Below are positions 1 to 8,126 of a DNA stretch of 57,420 nucleotides, in pieces. This DNA comes from DATJBF01 sp035515475 (GTDB lineage: Bacteria > Verrucomicrobiota > Verrucomicrobiia > Palsa-1439). Every line of letters starts with the position of its first letter. The stretch's first letter is position 1. Position numbers and translations under genes: made by a program. The DNA is taken from NCBI GenBank assembly GCA_035515475.1, contig DATJBF010000013.1, forward strand, positions 1 to 57,420, in the 5' to 3' direction. The notes under the pieces were generated by a model. That model was not told the origin of the DNA. It did no database searches and saw only the letters and a program-made list of their open reading frames with translations.

Positions 1-267
1 CTGTGGGCCGGTGGCGGTGCTAATCTCCAAGCTCACCGTTTGGTGAGCGCCGTTACAAATCAAGGTTTGGGAAGTTTTCATTGCAGAAACCACCAAACCC
101 TACGGCCTCACCAAACGTCAATCGCATCGTTCCGGCTAAGGGCCGACGATCTCTTTGACAGAACCAGTTCTCACGCAAAACGTGCGGCTTGTGCTTTCGT
201 GACCAGCACTACTGGTGATGGGTAACGCTGCGGTGTATCGGTTCGGCGCCCGGGCAGGCCACTTGGG
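1..267. other. Window edge, no supported gene
   Basis: I see no convincing gene here. The only clear structure is a 7-bp stem with a 4-nt loop at 31-48 (GCTCACC-GTTT-GGTGAGC), not followed by a T-run. A 61-codon plus-strand reading frame exists but has no ribosome site and low-complexity, unconvincing composition. The region lies downstream of the minus-strand island operon and could hold its terminator. Confidence 0.4.
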
Positions 268-528
268 TCAGATGACCCTCATCCCATCATAATCCCGGCA
301 AAACCGCTCCACCTGCTCCCACGTCTCACAGTGATGGCTGGTGAGATATGCTTCGTCGGTAGACTCGATGCTGCTGTCGAACACGTCGATGTAATACTCG
401 TCCGCCTCCAGCCGAATATGAAAATCGAGCCTGCGAGAAACGGCAGTCGTGTTTCTGTCGCAATCGAGGTCGCCGCGCTCGGCGTCCCATTCGATTGGCG
501 AAAGTTGCGAAAAAAGCGGCTCAAGCAT
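268..528 (-). CDS. Small acidic hypothetical protein, last gene of the island operon
   Basis: An 86-residue protein that I do not recognise. It is acidic and aromatic in its second half (LDFHIRLEADEYYIDVFD, then CETWEQVERFCRDYDG), which looks like a genuine folded small protein rather than a shadow frame. It starts 75 nt after the stop of the D12 methylase gene on the same strand, so it may belong to the same transcript. No strong ribosome site is seen before the ATG. Function unknown; an accessory or regulatory subunit of the neighbouring modification system is only an inference from position. Confidence 0.5.
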   Translation of the reverse strand: MLEPLFSQLSPIEWDAERGDLDCDRNTTAVSRRLDFHIRLEADEYYIDVFDSSIESTDEAYLTSHHCETWEQVERFCRDYDGMRVI

Positions 529-603
529 GATCTGGCGAGAAAACTAGACAGACCCAGCGCATCGGGCAAGTCCCTTGACCAATTGACAGGGGTTGCGTGT
601 GCT

Positions 604-1761
604 CTATTTCACCTTTCCTCGTCGTGGCTTCAGGACAAGAATCAGTTCACCCCGACTGCGATGGGATTCGCGATGAGTCAAATTACCTCCGAGGGTGCTA
701 AATCGAGTCTTGACCGTCTTTCGTCGCATGATGAAATATTTCTCCGCAAGATGCCGCACGATCCGACCCGAAAGATTGTTGGAAGCCTGACCAGCGGGAA
801 ACGTCAAGATGACCCGCACTTGCTTCCTTGCTAGCGTGCTCAACAAATCTTCCAGCGCCTCTTTCGACTGTCCATTCGTGCTATATCTGGAGTGTGGCCG
901 TTGTTCGATAGGCGGGTATCTGCCTGTGCCGCTCACTTTCACTAATCGTCCACGTGCTATTGTTTCCAGCACATGGTAAAACCGGCTGTAATGAACACCC
1001 GAATACGGTGGATCAACGAAAACCAAGTCGCCTCTCTTCAACCTTTTCGCGACACTGTTGGCATCGCCCGTTCGTGCTGCGCCCCTTGTCAAAGCATGCC
1101 GATCAGCGAACTCGTAAAGCATACGTTTTGTGTAGACAAGAACGTCGCGCTTCCACGCCTCGTGTATCCATTGACGTGCGGTCTTGGTGTTTCCAAAAGG
1201 TTGCGCGGTATGCCCCGGTGCAGCAGCACATGCACTTGCCGCTTCAATCAGTGCAGCCAATGCCACATCTTGCTCATCTTTCTTTGCCGGTAGCGTCGCG
1301 CGCAGCGCGTCGATCCACAAAGCTTGTAAGGGGCTGTAGTAGTAGCCGCCGTATGCGTGCGTGACCGGCGCCTTTCGAATGCGGGAGCAAAACTTCCGGG
1401 CACGAACCACTTGCCGCCTCAAAAGTTTCTTGGCAAAATCGTTTTCAGATGATTGCGCCGTCTTGAATGCCCCATTAAACCTCGCGGTTAGCCATTTTTC
1501 TGATCGGGCTTCCCATTCCACCCACAACTTCTCGCCATCAACGGGCTTGGTGCGTTCCAAGATCGATCCCGCGAGTGAAGCAGCAAATAATTGAAGATCG
1601 ACGGCCAGCACTAACTTCTTAATGTTCTCGGCAACATGCCAAGATATGGCGGACGAGCCGCTGAAAAGGTCGACGAAACGGTGTGCGCTGCGCGCTTCCT
1701 TGACGAGAAGGTCGCCAAGGCCATTCTGCAACATTGCTCGCTTTGAACCCATGTACTTCAC
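604..1761 (-). CDS. D12-class N6-adenine DNA methyltransferase
   Basis: Predicted to transfer a methyl group from SAM to adenine N6 in DNA. The 385-residue protein begins with the KYMGSKR motif typical of Dam/D12 enzymes (motif X), followed by FVDLFSGSSAIS (motif I, SAM site) and, near residue 240, the catalytic DPPY motif in VFVDPPYSGVHYSRFYHVLE. It is longer than Dam (about 280 aa), with a charged segment between motifs I and IV. The start is a GTG that overlaps the stop of the upstream gene (GTGA), so translation is probably coupled. It would supply the modification arm of the island, either protecting host DNA from, or marking it for, the divergent DUF262-HNH nuclease. Specificity cannot be read from sequence. 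Confidence 0.85.
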   Translation of the reverse strand: MKYMGSKRAMLQNGLGDLLVKEARSAHRFVDLFSGSSAISWHVAENIKKLVLAVDLQLFAASLAGSILERTKPVDGEKLWVEWEARSEKWLTARFNGAFKTAQSSENDFAKKLLRRQVVRARKFCSRIRKAPVTHAYGGYYYSPLQALWIDALRATLPAKKDEQDVALAALIEAASACAAAPGHTAQPFGNTKTARQWIHEAWKRDVLVYTKRMLYEFADRHALTRGAARTGDANSVAKRLKRGDLVFVDPPYSGVHYSRFYHVLETIARGRLVKVSGTGRYPPIEQRPHSRYSTNGQSKEALEDLLSTLARKQVRVILTFPAGQASNNLSGRIVRHLAEKYFIMRRKTVKTRFSTLGGNLTHRESHRSRGELILVLKPRRGKVK

Positions 1762-3107
1762 TGCGCCACCGCCAAGATGCCAATCCTTTCAAACCGACAG
1801 AGCTCCGTGAGTGCGGGGCCCTGCTCCTTCCAGAGGCGATAAGGGCTGAACGGCTTTTCCTGATTGTCCTTCATCCACTTGTCCAGATCGTCTTCTGCGG
1901 TCACCCTGTCTGCGTCCAATTGCATGAAGTCTGTGGGAGCATTTGCTCTCTCCCACAAATTGGAGTGCTCCCCATAATGATGCAAGAGCTTACCTTGCCA
2001 ACGCGCAACTCCACCATGAACCAGACCGTTTACGTTCATCCAGAACCGTCGTTTCAATGCGCTGGCAAGTCGAAGCAGTAGGAACGCACGGCTGAAAACC
2101 GCGATGGGTTCGCTATTAATGCCGTCGGCTGCTGCAATCAAACTGCCTCCTGAACTCAAAGGCGCTCTTTTGACGGCTCGAATCATCCGCAGCGTATCGC
2201 CACTATTAATGCCTTGAATAACGGTCAGCCAGCGGAAGACTTCACTTAACATCCGGTGTAAACGGTCCTGCGCCGGTGGGAGAAATCGAACCTCGCAGGC
2301 TTTCAGACACAAATCATGCAGCAGAGCGATATCCACTTCTTCAAAAGCGCCGTAGGCGATTGGATTGCAGGCGGCGTTTACATCACGAACAATTGCGAGT
2401 TCCTTACGAGACAAAGAATTCATCGCGGGTACGCGGAGGTCTGGCCTGTAACTTGCCTCATTGCGTGCATCTTTGTCGTTCATGAGAATGTTCAAATCAA
2501 TACTCCAATTCTGAAGCCAATGCTGCGCAATGGCATCAGGGCTACCGACAGCGCTGCATGCCTCTGCCCATTCCAACCCCGTGAATCCGAAGACCACCAG
2601 TGCCTCGACCACTCTCTTGGCATTTGTCGTACTTCGCGCCCATCCAGCTAGGGCTTCCCACGCTGCAACGTGCGTGTTCAACATCTTTATCCAAACCACA
2701 TCGCCAGCACCGTTTATCGCAAAGTGCTTCCTGTTCAGGATGCCGATTCCTGACCCGGCTAAGAGTGAAAGCGCGCCACGAAGTTCCGCGTAATATGCCA
2801 AGTGCAAAGCCTCGTTTCGTGCACCACGTAACATCGCCAAGCCAGCTTGGGATAGGTATCGCCAGCCATCCAAAGCATGGCAAGAGGTGGACAAAGCCAA
2901 GTACTCAGCGAACTCGTTCTTCTCCGTTGCTGTGAGCGCGACCTGATTATATTTACTTTCAGCAAATGCCAAAGCCTTTCGGTCTGTCACATTACTGGAC
3001 GGCGGCAAGAACGGCCACGTGGCGTGCGGGTTTCCGAGTCTCGCAGCCGCATTGATAACCGGTTGTTCAGAAGCCTGAGCCACCGCAGAACTGATTGAAA
3101 TCGCCAT
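1758..3107 (-). CDS. Conserved-looking protein of unknown function in the island operon
   Basis: A 449-residue soluble, mostly helical protein with no catalytic motif that I can recognise. Residues around 105-135 (HLAYYAELRGALSLLAGSGI) weakly resemble the YYA-x-L/F-x-ALL pattern of HEPN-like helical domains, but there is no clear RX4-6H site, so this is only a suggestion. Its ATG overlaps the stop of the upstream DGQHR gene by one base (TGATG), and its stop overlaps the GTG of the methylase (GTGA). The three proteins are therefore probably made in fixed ratio and may form a complex. A specificity or adaptor role is an inference from context only. Confidence 0.75.
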   Translation of the reverse strand: MAISISSAVAQASEQPVINAAARLGNPHATWPFLPPSSNVTDRKALAFAESKYNQVALTATEKNEFAEYLALSTSCHALDGWRYLSQAGLAMLRGARNEALHLAYYAELRGALSLLAGSGIGILNRKHFAINGAGDVVWIKMLNTHVAAWEALAGWARSTTNAKRVVEALVVFGFTGLEWAEACSAVGSPDAIAQHWLQNWSIDLNILMNDKDARNEASYRPDLRVPAMNSLSRKELAIVRDVNAACNPIAYGAFEEVDIALLHDLCLKACEVRFLPPAQDRLHRMLSEVFRWLTVIQGINSGDTLRMIRAVKRAPLSSGGSLIAAADGINSEPIAVFSRAFLLLRLASALKRRFWMNVNGLVHGGVARWQGKLLHHYGEHSNLWERANAPTDFMQLDADRVTAEDDLDKWMKDNQEKPFSPYRLWKEQGPALTELCRFERIGILAVAQ

Positions 3108-4705
3108 CAGGCCTCCTCTTCAACATCGTATTTCAAGGCGTCGATTACCTCGTCCACACATTTCTGAAGGTCGTGCTTCAGGTTTGACCTTAAGTGAGTC
3201 AGCATGTTCCTACGAATCTCGCGGTAGCCACTGCTACCTCGATAGGATGCTTGACGGGAATACTGAGGATCGGTGGGCTTGAGGGCGGAAGAGATTCGCC
3301 AGTCGAAAGTTGACAGAACGACGCAGATCTTCTGGACGAACTTCACAACCTCAGGAAGGTTCCTGTGCAGGCTTGCTAGTGCATCACTGATTGCCTGCTC
3401 GTCGTTCTGCTTGGGTTTCCGGTTCCAATCCCACTGATCAAGCGTAACAATCTCCTTGTCATGGCCGACCCAGAGCATGTCATTTACAACGCACATATAC
3501 CCACGAACACCTTGGTCACTTGCAAGCAACGTGTCTGGGCCAGAAAAGAGTAGCTCTGGATTCTCAGCAATTGGCAGTTCGCCTGCTTTCGGACCGGGTT
3601 TCAGCAATGTCTTTGTCCAAGTAGCTTCACTCTCTACTATCTTTTGACGAAGTTCCCTCCATACCATGATCAAGAAAGCAGCTTGTTGTTCCCGCCCCCA
3701 CCCCAGCAAGGTTTCGTGTGTACCCGGCATTGCACCGAACACGCCGCCGATCGGGTTTCTACGCCACCCTTGCCACCGCTTGATAAATGATGCCGTGAGA
3801 CTTCTGATGAAGGCAGATTGAGCCACTTTCCCTTTCTCACGGCCGCCCAATCGAATGATCCGGTCCTTCCAGGGACTTTGAGGATGTCCCCAAAGGAGAA
3901 TCGTTAAGTCCTGAGCCCGAGTCTCTCGGTAGATGTTTGGTCCTTCAAATCTAAGCAACCAGTCTTCTGTGCGGAGCAATGGGTATAGATCGAACACCAT
4001 ACTGATATCGATGCGCTTCGCCAACTGGTTGATGGTATAGAAGAGGTACGCTTGCCATGTCCTATCTAACCCGTGAAAGGCAACAACCGGTATTTCAATT
4101 TGCTCAAGCCGTTCCTTGAAACCGGCCGGCCACTGTGCTTCATCTTCTTCTGGCTCTTCCAAGGCCCAAAGCCTGTGTTGGCCGTCGATGACCTCAATCG
4201 GATGGATTGTTGGCTGCCAGTCCGCCTTCTCACACTCCTTTGGCAATTCGATTTCAGCAGCAGAGTTCCGTTCCCGGTAGTGCACCTTCACGAGGTCATC
4301 GGCAGCGACCTTGCTCTTCTTCGGGCCTATCCTGTCTGTTTCCGTCAGGATATTTACCACCACAGCAGTAGGAAGCCACCCCGGCATCTGCAACTGTTTC
4401 GCCTCTGCTGGATCAACTAGCTTCTTCCTGTCTATTCGGGAAAGAGGAAACCCGTCGTGGATGTAGCGGAGAATTTCTTCTGATCGTTCCGGTATGTGGC
4501 GGCGTTGAATGCCCATGTCCTCGGCAGGCGGTTTATTTGGGTCACGCCTGTAGATTCCCGTCAGCTTCTTAAGGAGATAAGCGTTAATGGAAAAGATGTA
4601 AAAGTGAGGCTCCGGCTTCCCTCGCGGAGGGACGGGTTCGAATTTCGTTTGATCCCATTCGGGTGATAGCCATTGCCGTACAACTAACGCAGGGATTCTA
4701 CTCAT
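3107..4705 (-). CDS. DGQHR-domain protein (DndB/ParB-like fold)
   Basis: A 532-residue protein with the signature VIDGQHRLWAL near residue 175 and the downstream block YLFYTINQLAKRID, both characteristic of the DGQHR family. That family includes DndB of DNA phosphorothioation systems and is related to the ParB/Srx fold. The family is known for nucleotide- or DNA-linked regulatory or NTPase-like roles; no direct activity can be assigned here. I chose the ATG at 4705 because GGAGGAGG lies about 10 nt upstream; an in-frame TTG at 4765 would add 20 residues. It is the first gene of a coupled operon with a 449-aa protein and a D12 methylase, and is divergent from the DUF262-HNH gene, which carries a related DGQQR motif. 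Confidence 0.8.
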   Translation of the reverse strand: MSRIPALVVRQWLSPEWDQTKFEPVPPRGKPEPHFYIFSINAYLLKKLTGIYRRDPNKPPAEDMGIQRRHIPERSEEILRYIHDGFPLSRIDRKKLVDPAEAKQLQMPGWLPTAVVVNILTETDRIGPKKSKVAADDLVKVHYRERNSAAEIELPKECEKADWQPTIHPIEVIDGQHRLWALEEPEEDEAQWPAGFKERLEQIEIPVVAFHGLDRTWQAYLFYTINQLAKRIDISMVFDLYPLLRTEDWLLRFEGPNIYRETRAQDLTILLWGHPQSPWKDRIIRLGGREKGKVAQSAFIRSLTASFIKRWQGWRRNPIGGVFGAMPGTHETLLGWGREQQAAFLIMVWRELRQKIVESEATWTKTLLKPGPKAGELPIAENPELLFSGPDTLLASDQGVRGYMCVVNDMLWVGHDKEIVTLDQWDWNRKPKQNDEQAISDALASLHRNLPEVVKFVQKICVVLSTFDWRISSALKPTDPQYSRQASYRGSSGYREIRRNMLTHLRSNLKHDLQKCVDEVIDALKYDVEEEA

Positions 4706-4757
4706 AGGCTGCGGGCCTCCTCCATTCGCTCGGATTGTGCCCATTAGAGCAGATGAG

Positions 4758-4895
4758 TTGATCAAATACCAGATACTTTTGGCGTAGCGACGGCCATTCC
4801 GTGTTGAATTCGTGGTTCAGTTCCGGTCCGCCCATTTGACGGAGAAGGCCGTGCTGCTTGACCACTTGATCCGCGTTTGATCTAATCCAATCAAA
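4758..4895. promoter_or_regulatory. Divergent intergenic region with TTTGAT inverted repeats
   Basis: The gap between the divergent DGQHR operon and DUF262-HNH gene must hold both promoters. It contains a perfect palindrome TTGATCAA at 4758-4765 and an inverted pair TTTGAT-N8-ATCAAA at 4876-4895, the latter directly before the ribosome site GGGGAGGAG of the nuclease gene. The shared TTTGAT half-site suggests an operator, but no regulator has been identified. Confidence 0.3.
4793..4830 (-). pseudogene. 38-nt fragment of a beta-class DNA methyltransferase gene
   Basis: On the minus strand this stretch encodes GPELNHEFNTEW, the same residues found in the broken methyltransferase downstream, and 35 of 38 bases match positions 7218-7255. 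Homology stops abruptly on both sides. It is a scar of a second methyltransferase copy lying inside the promoter region of the defence island, which suggests that the island was inserted into, or recombined with, such a gene. Confidence 0.75.
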
Positions 4896-4907
4896 TGGGG
4901 AGGAGCC

Positions 4908-6152
4908 ATGTCATCGGCTGTTAAGAGAAAAAACACAGACAAGGTGCCGGTTCAGTCGCTCGACTACCTCATCCGGCAGAGAAAGATTTGGCTGAATCCT
5001 GTGTACCAGCGCGGTGCTGTCTGGACAAAGTCACAGAAGCAACTGCTTATCGACTCACTTCTCAACGAAATTGACGTGCCAAAACTCTACTTCCGTGAGA
5101 TCAGCAAGGGAAAATATGAATATGAAGTCGTAGATGGACAGCAACGGCTGCGAACGATCAACGAGTTTCTCTCGAATGCGTTCGAGATGCCGGATGAATC
5201 GGACGCTGTCGATGGGCATCAGGTAGCCGGTAAAGATTTCCAGTCATTGCATACTCATCTGCAGATGAAACTGCATAACCAGCCATTGGATGTCGTGAAG
5301 CTCAATGAAGCTTACACGGACAGGGATGTGGAAGACATGTTTCTCCGCCTTCAAAACGGGACTCCCCTGAATGCTCCCGAAAAGCGGCGTGCATATCCTG
5401 GCAACATGCGTGTTGTGGTTGCGCGTTTATCGCAAGACTCAGTGTTCAGGTTGTGCGCATTTGGGAACGACCGCTTCGGTCACGAAGATGCCGTCGCCAA
5501 GGTTCTGCACCTTTTGCTTACCGGAACGTTGACGGATATCAAGCCCGCTTCGATTAAGAAGACCTACTCCAACAACAGGGACATTACTGAGTCGCACTCG
5601 AAGGTAAAGAAGCTCAAAAAAGCCTTCCGCTTTCTCAGGAAGTCTTTTAGGAAGCCGCCTTCGCCCAAGCTCAAGAAATATTCCTTCATCAGTCTCGCTT
5701 ATCTCGTGGTTGAGATGATGGATAAATACAACCTCTCGGATTTTCCAAGCGGATTTGGAAAGTGCTTTCTGGAGTTTGAGCAACGCAGGGTCGAGAATGA
5801 GGAGCTCCCAGAGGAGAAACAAGACCCTGCTTTGGCTGGCTACAGTGACGCAGCGCGCGCTGATAGCGTTGCAGACCTGAAATACCGGCATGAGCTTTTG
5901 GAGAAGCAATTTTTGCTCTGTATCCCCGAATTAGCCATAAAGGATCCTGACCGCGGCTTCTCGCGCGGGCAACGATTGGCGGTTTTCATTCGAGACCGCG
6001 GCAACTGTCAATCGTGTGGTAAGAAATGCCAAGAGAGTGACTTCCATGTTGACCATATCAAGGCGCACTCAAAGGGCGGGGAAACCAAACTTTCTAACGC
6101 TCGGTTGCTTTGTCCCACCTGTAATCTCAAGAAAGGTAGAAGAGAAACCTAG
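4908..6152 (+). CDS. DUF262 (GmrS/ParB-like) protein with C-terminal HNH nuclease domain
   Basis: A 414-residue two-domain protein. The N-terminal DUF262 domain has YQRGAVW near residue 35 and VDGQQRLRTI near residue 77, the ParB/Srx-like NTPase motif known from GmrS, BrxU and SspE. The C-terminus is a classical HNH nuclease: CQSCGK, then FHVDHIKAHSKGG, then LLCPTCNLKKG, with four zinc-type cysteines. Related proteins are known to act as nucleotide-dependent restriction factors that read DNA modification. ATG at 4908 follows a strong GGGGAGGAG site. It is divergent from an operon carrying a DGQHR protein and an adenine methylase, so a restriction effector matched to that modification is the natural reading. 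Base composition is lower in GC than the flanks. Confidence 0.88.
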   Translation: MSSAVKRKNTDKVPVQSLDYLIRQRKIWLNPVYQRGAVWTKSQKQLLIDSLLNEIDVPKLYFREISKGKYEYEVVDGQQRLRTINEFLSNAFEMPDESDAVDGHQVAGKDFQSLHTHLQMKLHNQPLDVVKLNEAYTDRDVEDMFLRLQNGTPLNAPEKRRAYPGNMRVVVARLSQDSVFRLCAFGNDRFGHEDAVAKVLHLLLTGTLTDIKPASIKKTYSNNRDITESHSKVKKLKKAFRFLRKSFRKPPSPKLKKYSFISLAYLVVEMMDKYNLSDFPSGFGKCFLEFEQRRVENEELPEEKQDPALAGYSDAARADSVADLKYRHELLEKQFLLCIPELAIKDPDRGFSRGQRLAVFIRDRGNCQSCGKKCQESDFHVDHIKAHSKGGETKLSNARLLCPTCNLKKGRRET

Positions 6153-6385
6153 ACGGACGGTTGCACTCTCAGTATCTCCGTCTCACACCGGACGATGTGG
6201 GTGGTTTGGAGCTTTACCGATTGCGGGGTGTGCGTCCATGCGGATTGGACGTCGGCATCCACGGTGGTGTGGACGACGCTGCCGGCGCGCGCCTGTGCGC
6301 ACGAGAGGAAGACAAACTTCGACTCGTGAAAGATGCGCTCGGTCTGAATTTCGGGCACGTCGGCCATTTCGCTGATCCGATCCAT
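6149..6385 (-). CDS. Small hypothetical protein, in frame with the broken methyltransferase
   Basis: A 78-codon frame beginning MDRISEMADVPEIQTERIF with a weak purine-rich site upstream. I do not recognise it. It continues the reading frame of the methyltransferase C-terminal fragment through a repeat of the GGGCTGGGCCAGC type, so it could be either a separate gene or an artificial tail. It converges with the DUF262-HNH gene, overlapping by 4 nt on the opposite strand. Confidence 0.35.
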   Translation of the reverse strand: MDRISEMADVPEIQTERIFHESKFVFLSCAQARAGSVVHTTVDADVQSAWTHTPQSVKLQTTHIVRCETEILRVQPSV

Positions 6386-6764
6386 AGATCCGCCCTTCGG
6401 ATCAAGATCATTCTGATCATTTCTTTGCGGCGCGCTGGGCCAGCACGCCCTACCGACGACTGATACCTCGACACGGACGCGGAACTCGCGGAGCCAGATT
6501 TCGATAATCTCGCGGTCGACACGTTTGGCGGCCAATTCAACGTGCCGGTAATCCAATTCGATTCCGACAAACAGCCGGTAAGTCCGGATGCACGCGACGG
6601 CGGTCGTGCCCGCGCCCATGAACGGGTCGAGCACGAAGTCGCCGGTGCTGGTGGCGGCGAGCAGGCAGCGCGCAACGAGCGCGACGGGCTTTTGCGTCGG
6701 ATGTTTGCCGAACGTTTTTTCGTGTTTCCCCGGCGCCGATAGAGTCCAAACTGCGCCCGGGCGA

Positions 6765-6834
6765 TTAACCGCTGATGGCGCGGATGGCGCTGATACGGAC
6801 TCCGCATCCGAGTTATCCGCGTAATCCGCGGTTC
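6765..6834. repeat. 9-nt-period repeat tract inside the methyltransferase
   Basis: An imperfect tract of the form ATGGCGCGG / ATGGCGCTG, then ATCCGCGTAATCCGCGG in the other orientation. It is translated in frame as an Asp/Ala/Ser-rich linker within the methyltransferase fragment. A related tract of GCGCGAATGACGCGAAT type lies at 7901-7953. Confidence 0.6.
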
Positions 6835-7003
6835 TCTCGAACTCCTCTTTCCTCCACACCGTTTTCATCTGCTTGCCGGTGACGGCCTTCATCGCCCTGT
6901 AGTTGAACAGGTGACGACTCTTCTCGTTCTTCGCGGCCCAGAGCACGGTCTCGGTCGAGTGCGTGAAATACCGACACGACAGGTTCGGCGGCGGATTGGG
7001 TTT

Positions 7004-7086
7004 GATGCTTCTCGCTCCCGCTCAACGCACCCTGCGGGCGTTGACACAACGCAACGTCGTCTCGCGGCTACCCTCGCCGCTCGGCT
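7004..7086. repeat. 83-nt palindromic insertion element
   Basis: The boundaries are set by the flanking methyltransferase codons (AWE on one side, KPNPPPN on the other). It contains CAACGC (7023-7028), GCGTTG (7038-7043) and CAACGC (7047-7052), which can form alternative 6-bp stems. Its length is not a multiple of three, so it breaks the gene. No clear target duplication is seen. A REP- or MITE-like origin is inferred. Confidence 0.65.
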
Positions 7087-7480
7087 CTCCCAGGCAATGT
7101 CATTCAAAATCTTCATACCGAGTTGTTGCATGGCGTAGCCGACCGAAAAAATGACGTGATGGGTTCCTGTCACCCAGATCGTGCCGTTCGGTTTCAAGAC
7201 GCGCTGACATCGCTTCAGCCATTCGGTGTTGAATTCGTGGTTGAGTTCCGGGCCGCGGGATTTGTCCCAGTCGCCCTTGTCCACTTTCACCATCCGTCCT
7301 GCATGACACGTGATTCCGCCGTTCGAGAGAAAGTAGGGCGGGTCGGCAAAGATCATATCGAAGCAGCCGTCGGGGTGCTTGGCCGCGATGGCATCCATAA
7401 TCGCCAGGCAATTGCCCTGATACAGCCATATGCCGTGTGCGTCGTCGCGGTAGATGGGGGTTAGAGGCTGAACGGGCGAG

Positions 7481-7712
7481 GAAGATGGAGTGCTGGAGTG
7501 TTGGAGTTTTGAATCGGCGACGGCTTCTCCTTTCTGCGCACCCTGTGTCTCCGTGGTGAAAATGTTCTCTTCCAGCACGAGGCCGTCGAGGGGACTTGTC
7601 CGCCGAAGGCCAGACGAAGGCGGACTGTGGCCGAGGGCGATGACGCGTTCGGGCTGCTCAGCATAGTGAACGCCCTTTGGCTGACTGCTGACAGCTGATC
7701 GCTGAGAGCCTT
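7481..7712. repeat. Cluster of four repeat types in the methyltransferase 5' end
   Basis: In order: an 8-nt-period tract (ATGGAGTG/CTGGAGTG/TTGGAGTT) at about 7483-7515; a CCCTGTGTCTCCGTGGTG-type tract at about 7538-7562; a stretch at about 7568-7640 shared with the 187-nt duplicated block; and a heptad tract of TGACAGC/TGATCGC type at about 7681-7712. Together they replace any normal N-terminal coding sequence. Confidence 0.6.
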
Positions 7713-7734
7713 CCTGTTTCCCTTTCCTCGCCAT

Positions 7735-8126
7735 GGGCTGATCGGATCCATAGATCAGGTGATCAGATCAAGATCATTCCGGGGAAAGCTATCAGCCATC
7801 AGCCATCAGCTGTCAGCCAAAGAAGCTGAAAACTGCGGATCCCGCAGGAAGCACGAAACACGAATATCGAAACTCGAAAATATAAGATTCAGGGTTCCCC
7901 CGAATAGCGCGAATGACGCGAATGATTGGCGTGGATTGGCGTGATTCGCGGGCGGAAACGATCATCCTTGCGGCCGCAGGCGATACGCCCTTTGGCTGAT
8001 AGCTGACGGCTGATAGCCATTGCCTTGAGAACTGATGACTGCTCCGTTCTCGTTCTCGATTCGACTCGACATTTGCCTGCGTCCAGCAGAGAAACAATCA
8101 GAGAATTCAACCCAGGAGAGCCATCC
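7735..8126. repeat. Gene-free stretch made of heptad and other short repeats
   Basis: No gene is seen. It holds GATCAGATCAAGATCATT-type sequence (7741-7780), heptads TATCAGC/CATCAGC/CATCAGC/TGTCAGC (about 7790-7822), heptads GCACGAA/ACACGAA/TATCGAA/ACTCGAA (about 7850-7880), a GCGCGAATGACGCGAAT tract (about 7905-7953) and further heptads TGATAGCTGACGGCTGATAGC (about 7997-8019). The ribosome site of the next gene (CCAGGAGAG) lies at its end. Confidence 0.7.

Larger units (their letters stand above)
6386..7734 (-). pseudogene. Beta-class (N4/N6) DNA methyltransferase, disrupted
   Basis: The first part (from about 7455 down) encodes IYRDDAHGIWLYQGN, the catalytic FADPPYFLSNGG, LNHEFNTEW, RVLKPNGTIW and ends NDIAWE. 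An 83-nt insert at 7004-7086 then shifts the frame, and the gene resumes as KPNPPPNLSCRYF, VLWAAKNEKSRHLFNY and the SAM motif VLDPFMGAGTT (PF01555 type, order IV then I). Removing the insert restores one continuous frame, so this is a pseudogene unless the insert is spliced or bypassed. A second repeat (9-nt period, about 6765-6834) sits in frame within the C-terminal half, and the apparent N-terminus from 7455 to 7734 is made almost entirely of repeats, so the true start is uncertain. Confidence 0.85.

Noticed and set aside
40..225. 61-codon plus-strand frame
   Set aside because: No ribosome site, Cys/His/Arg-rich random-looking composition, no recognised motif.
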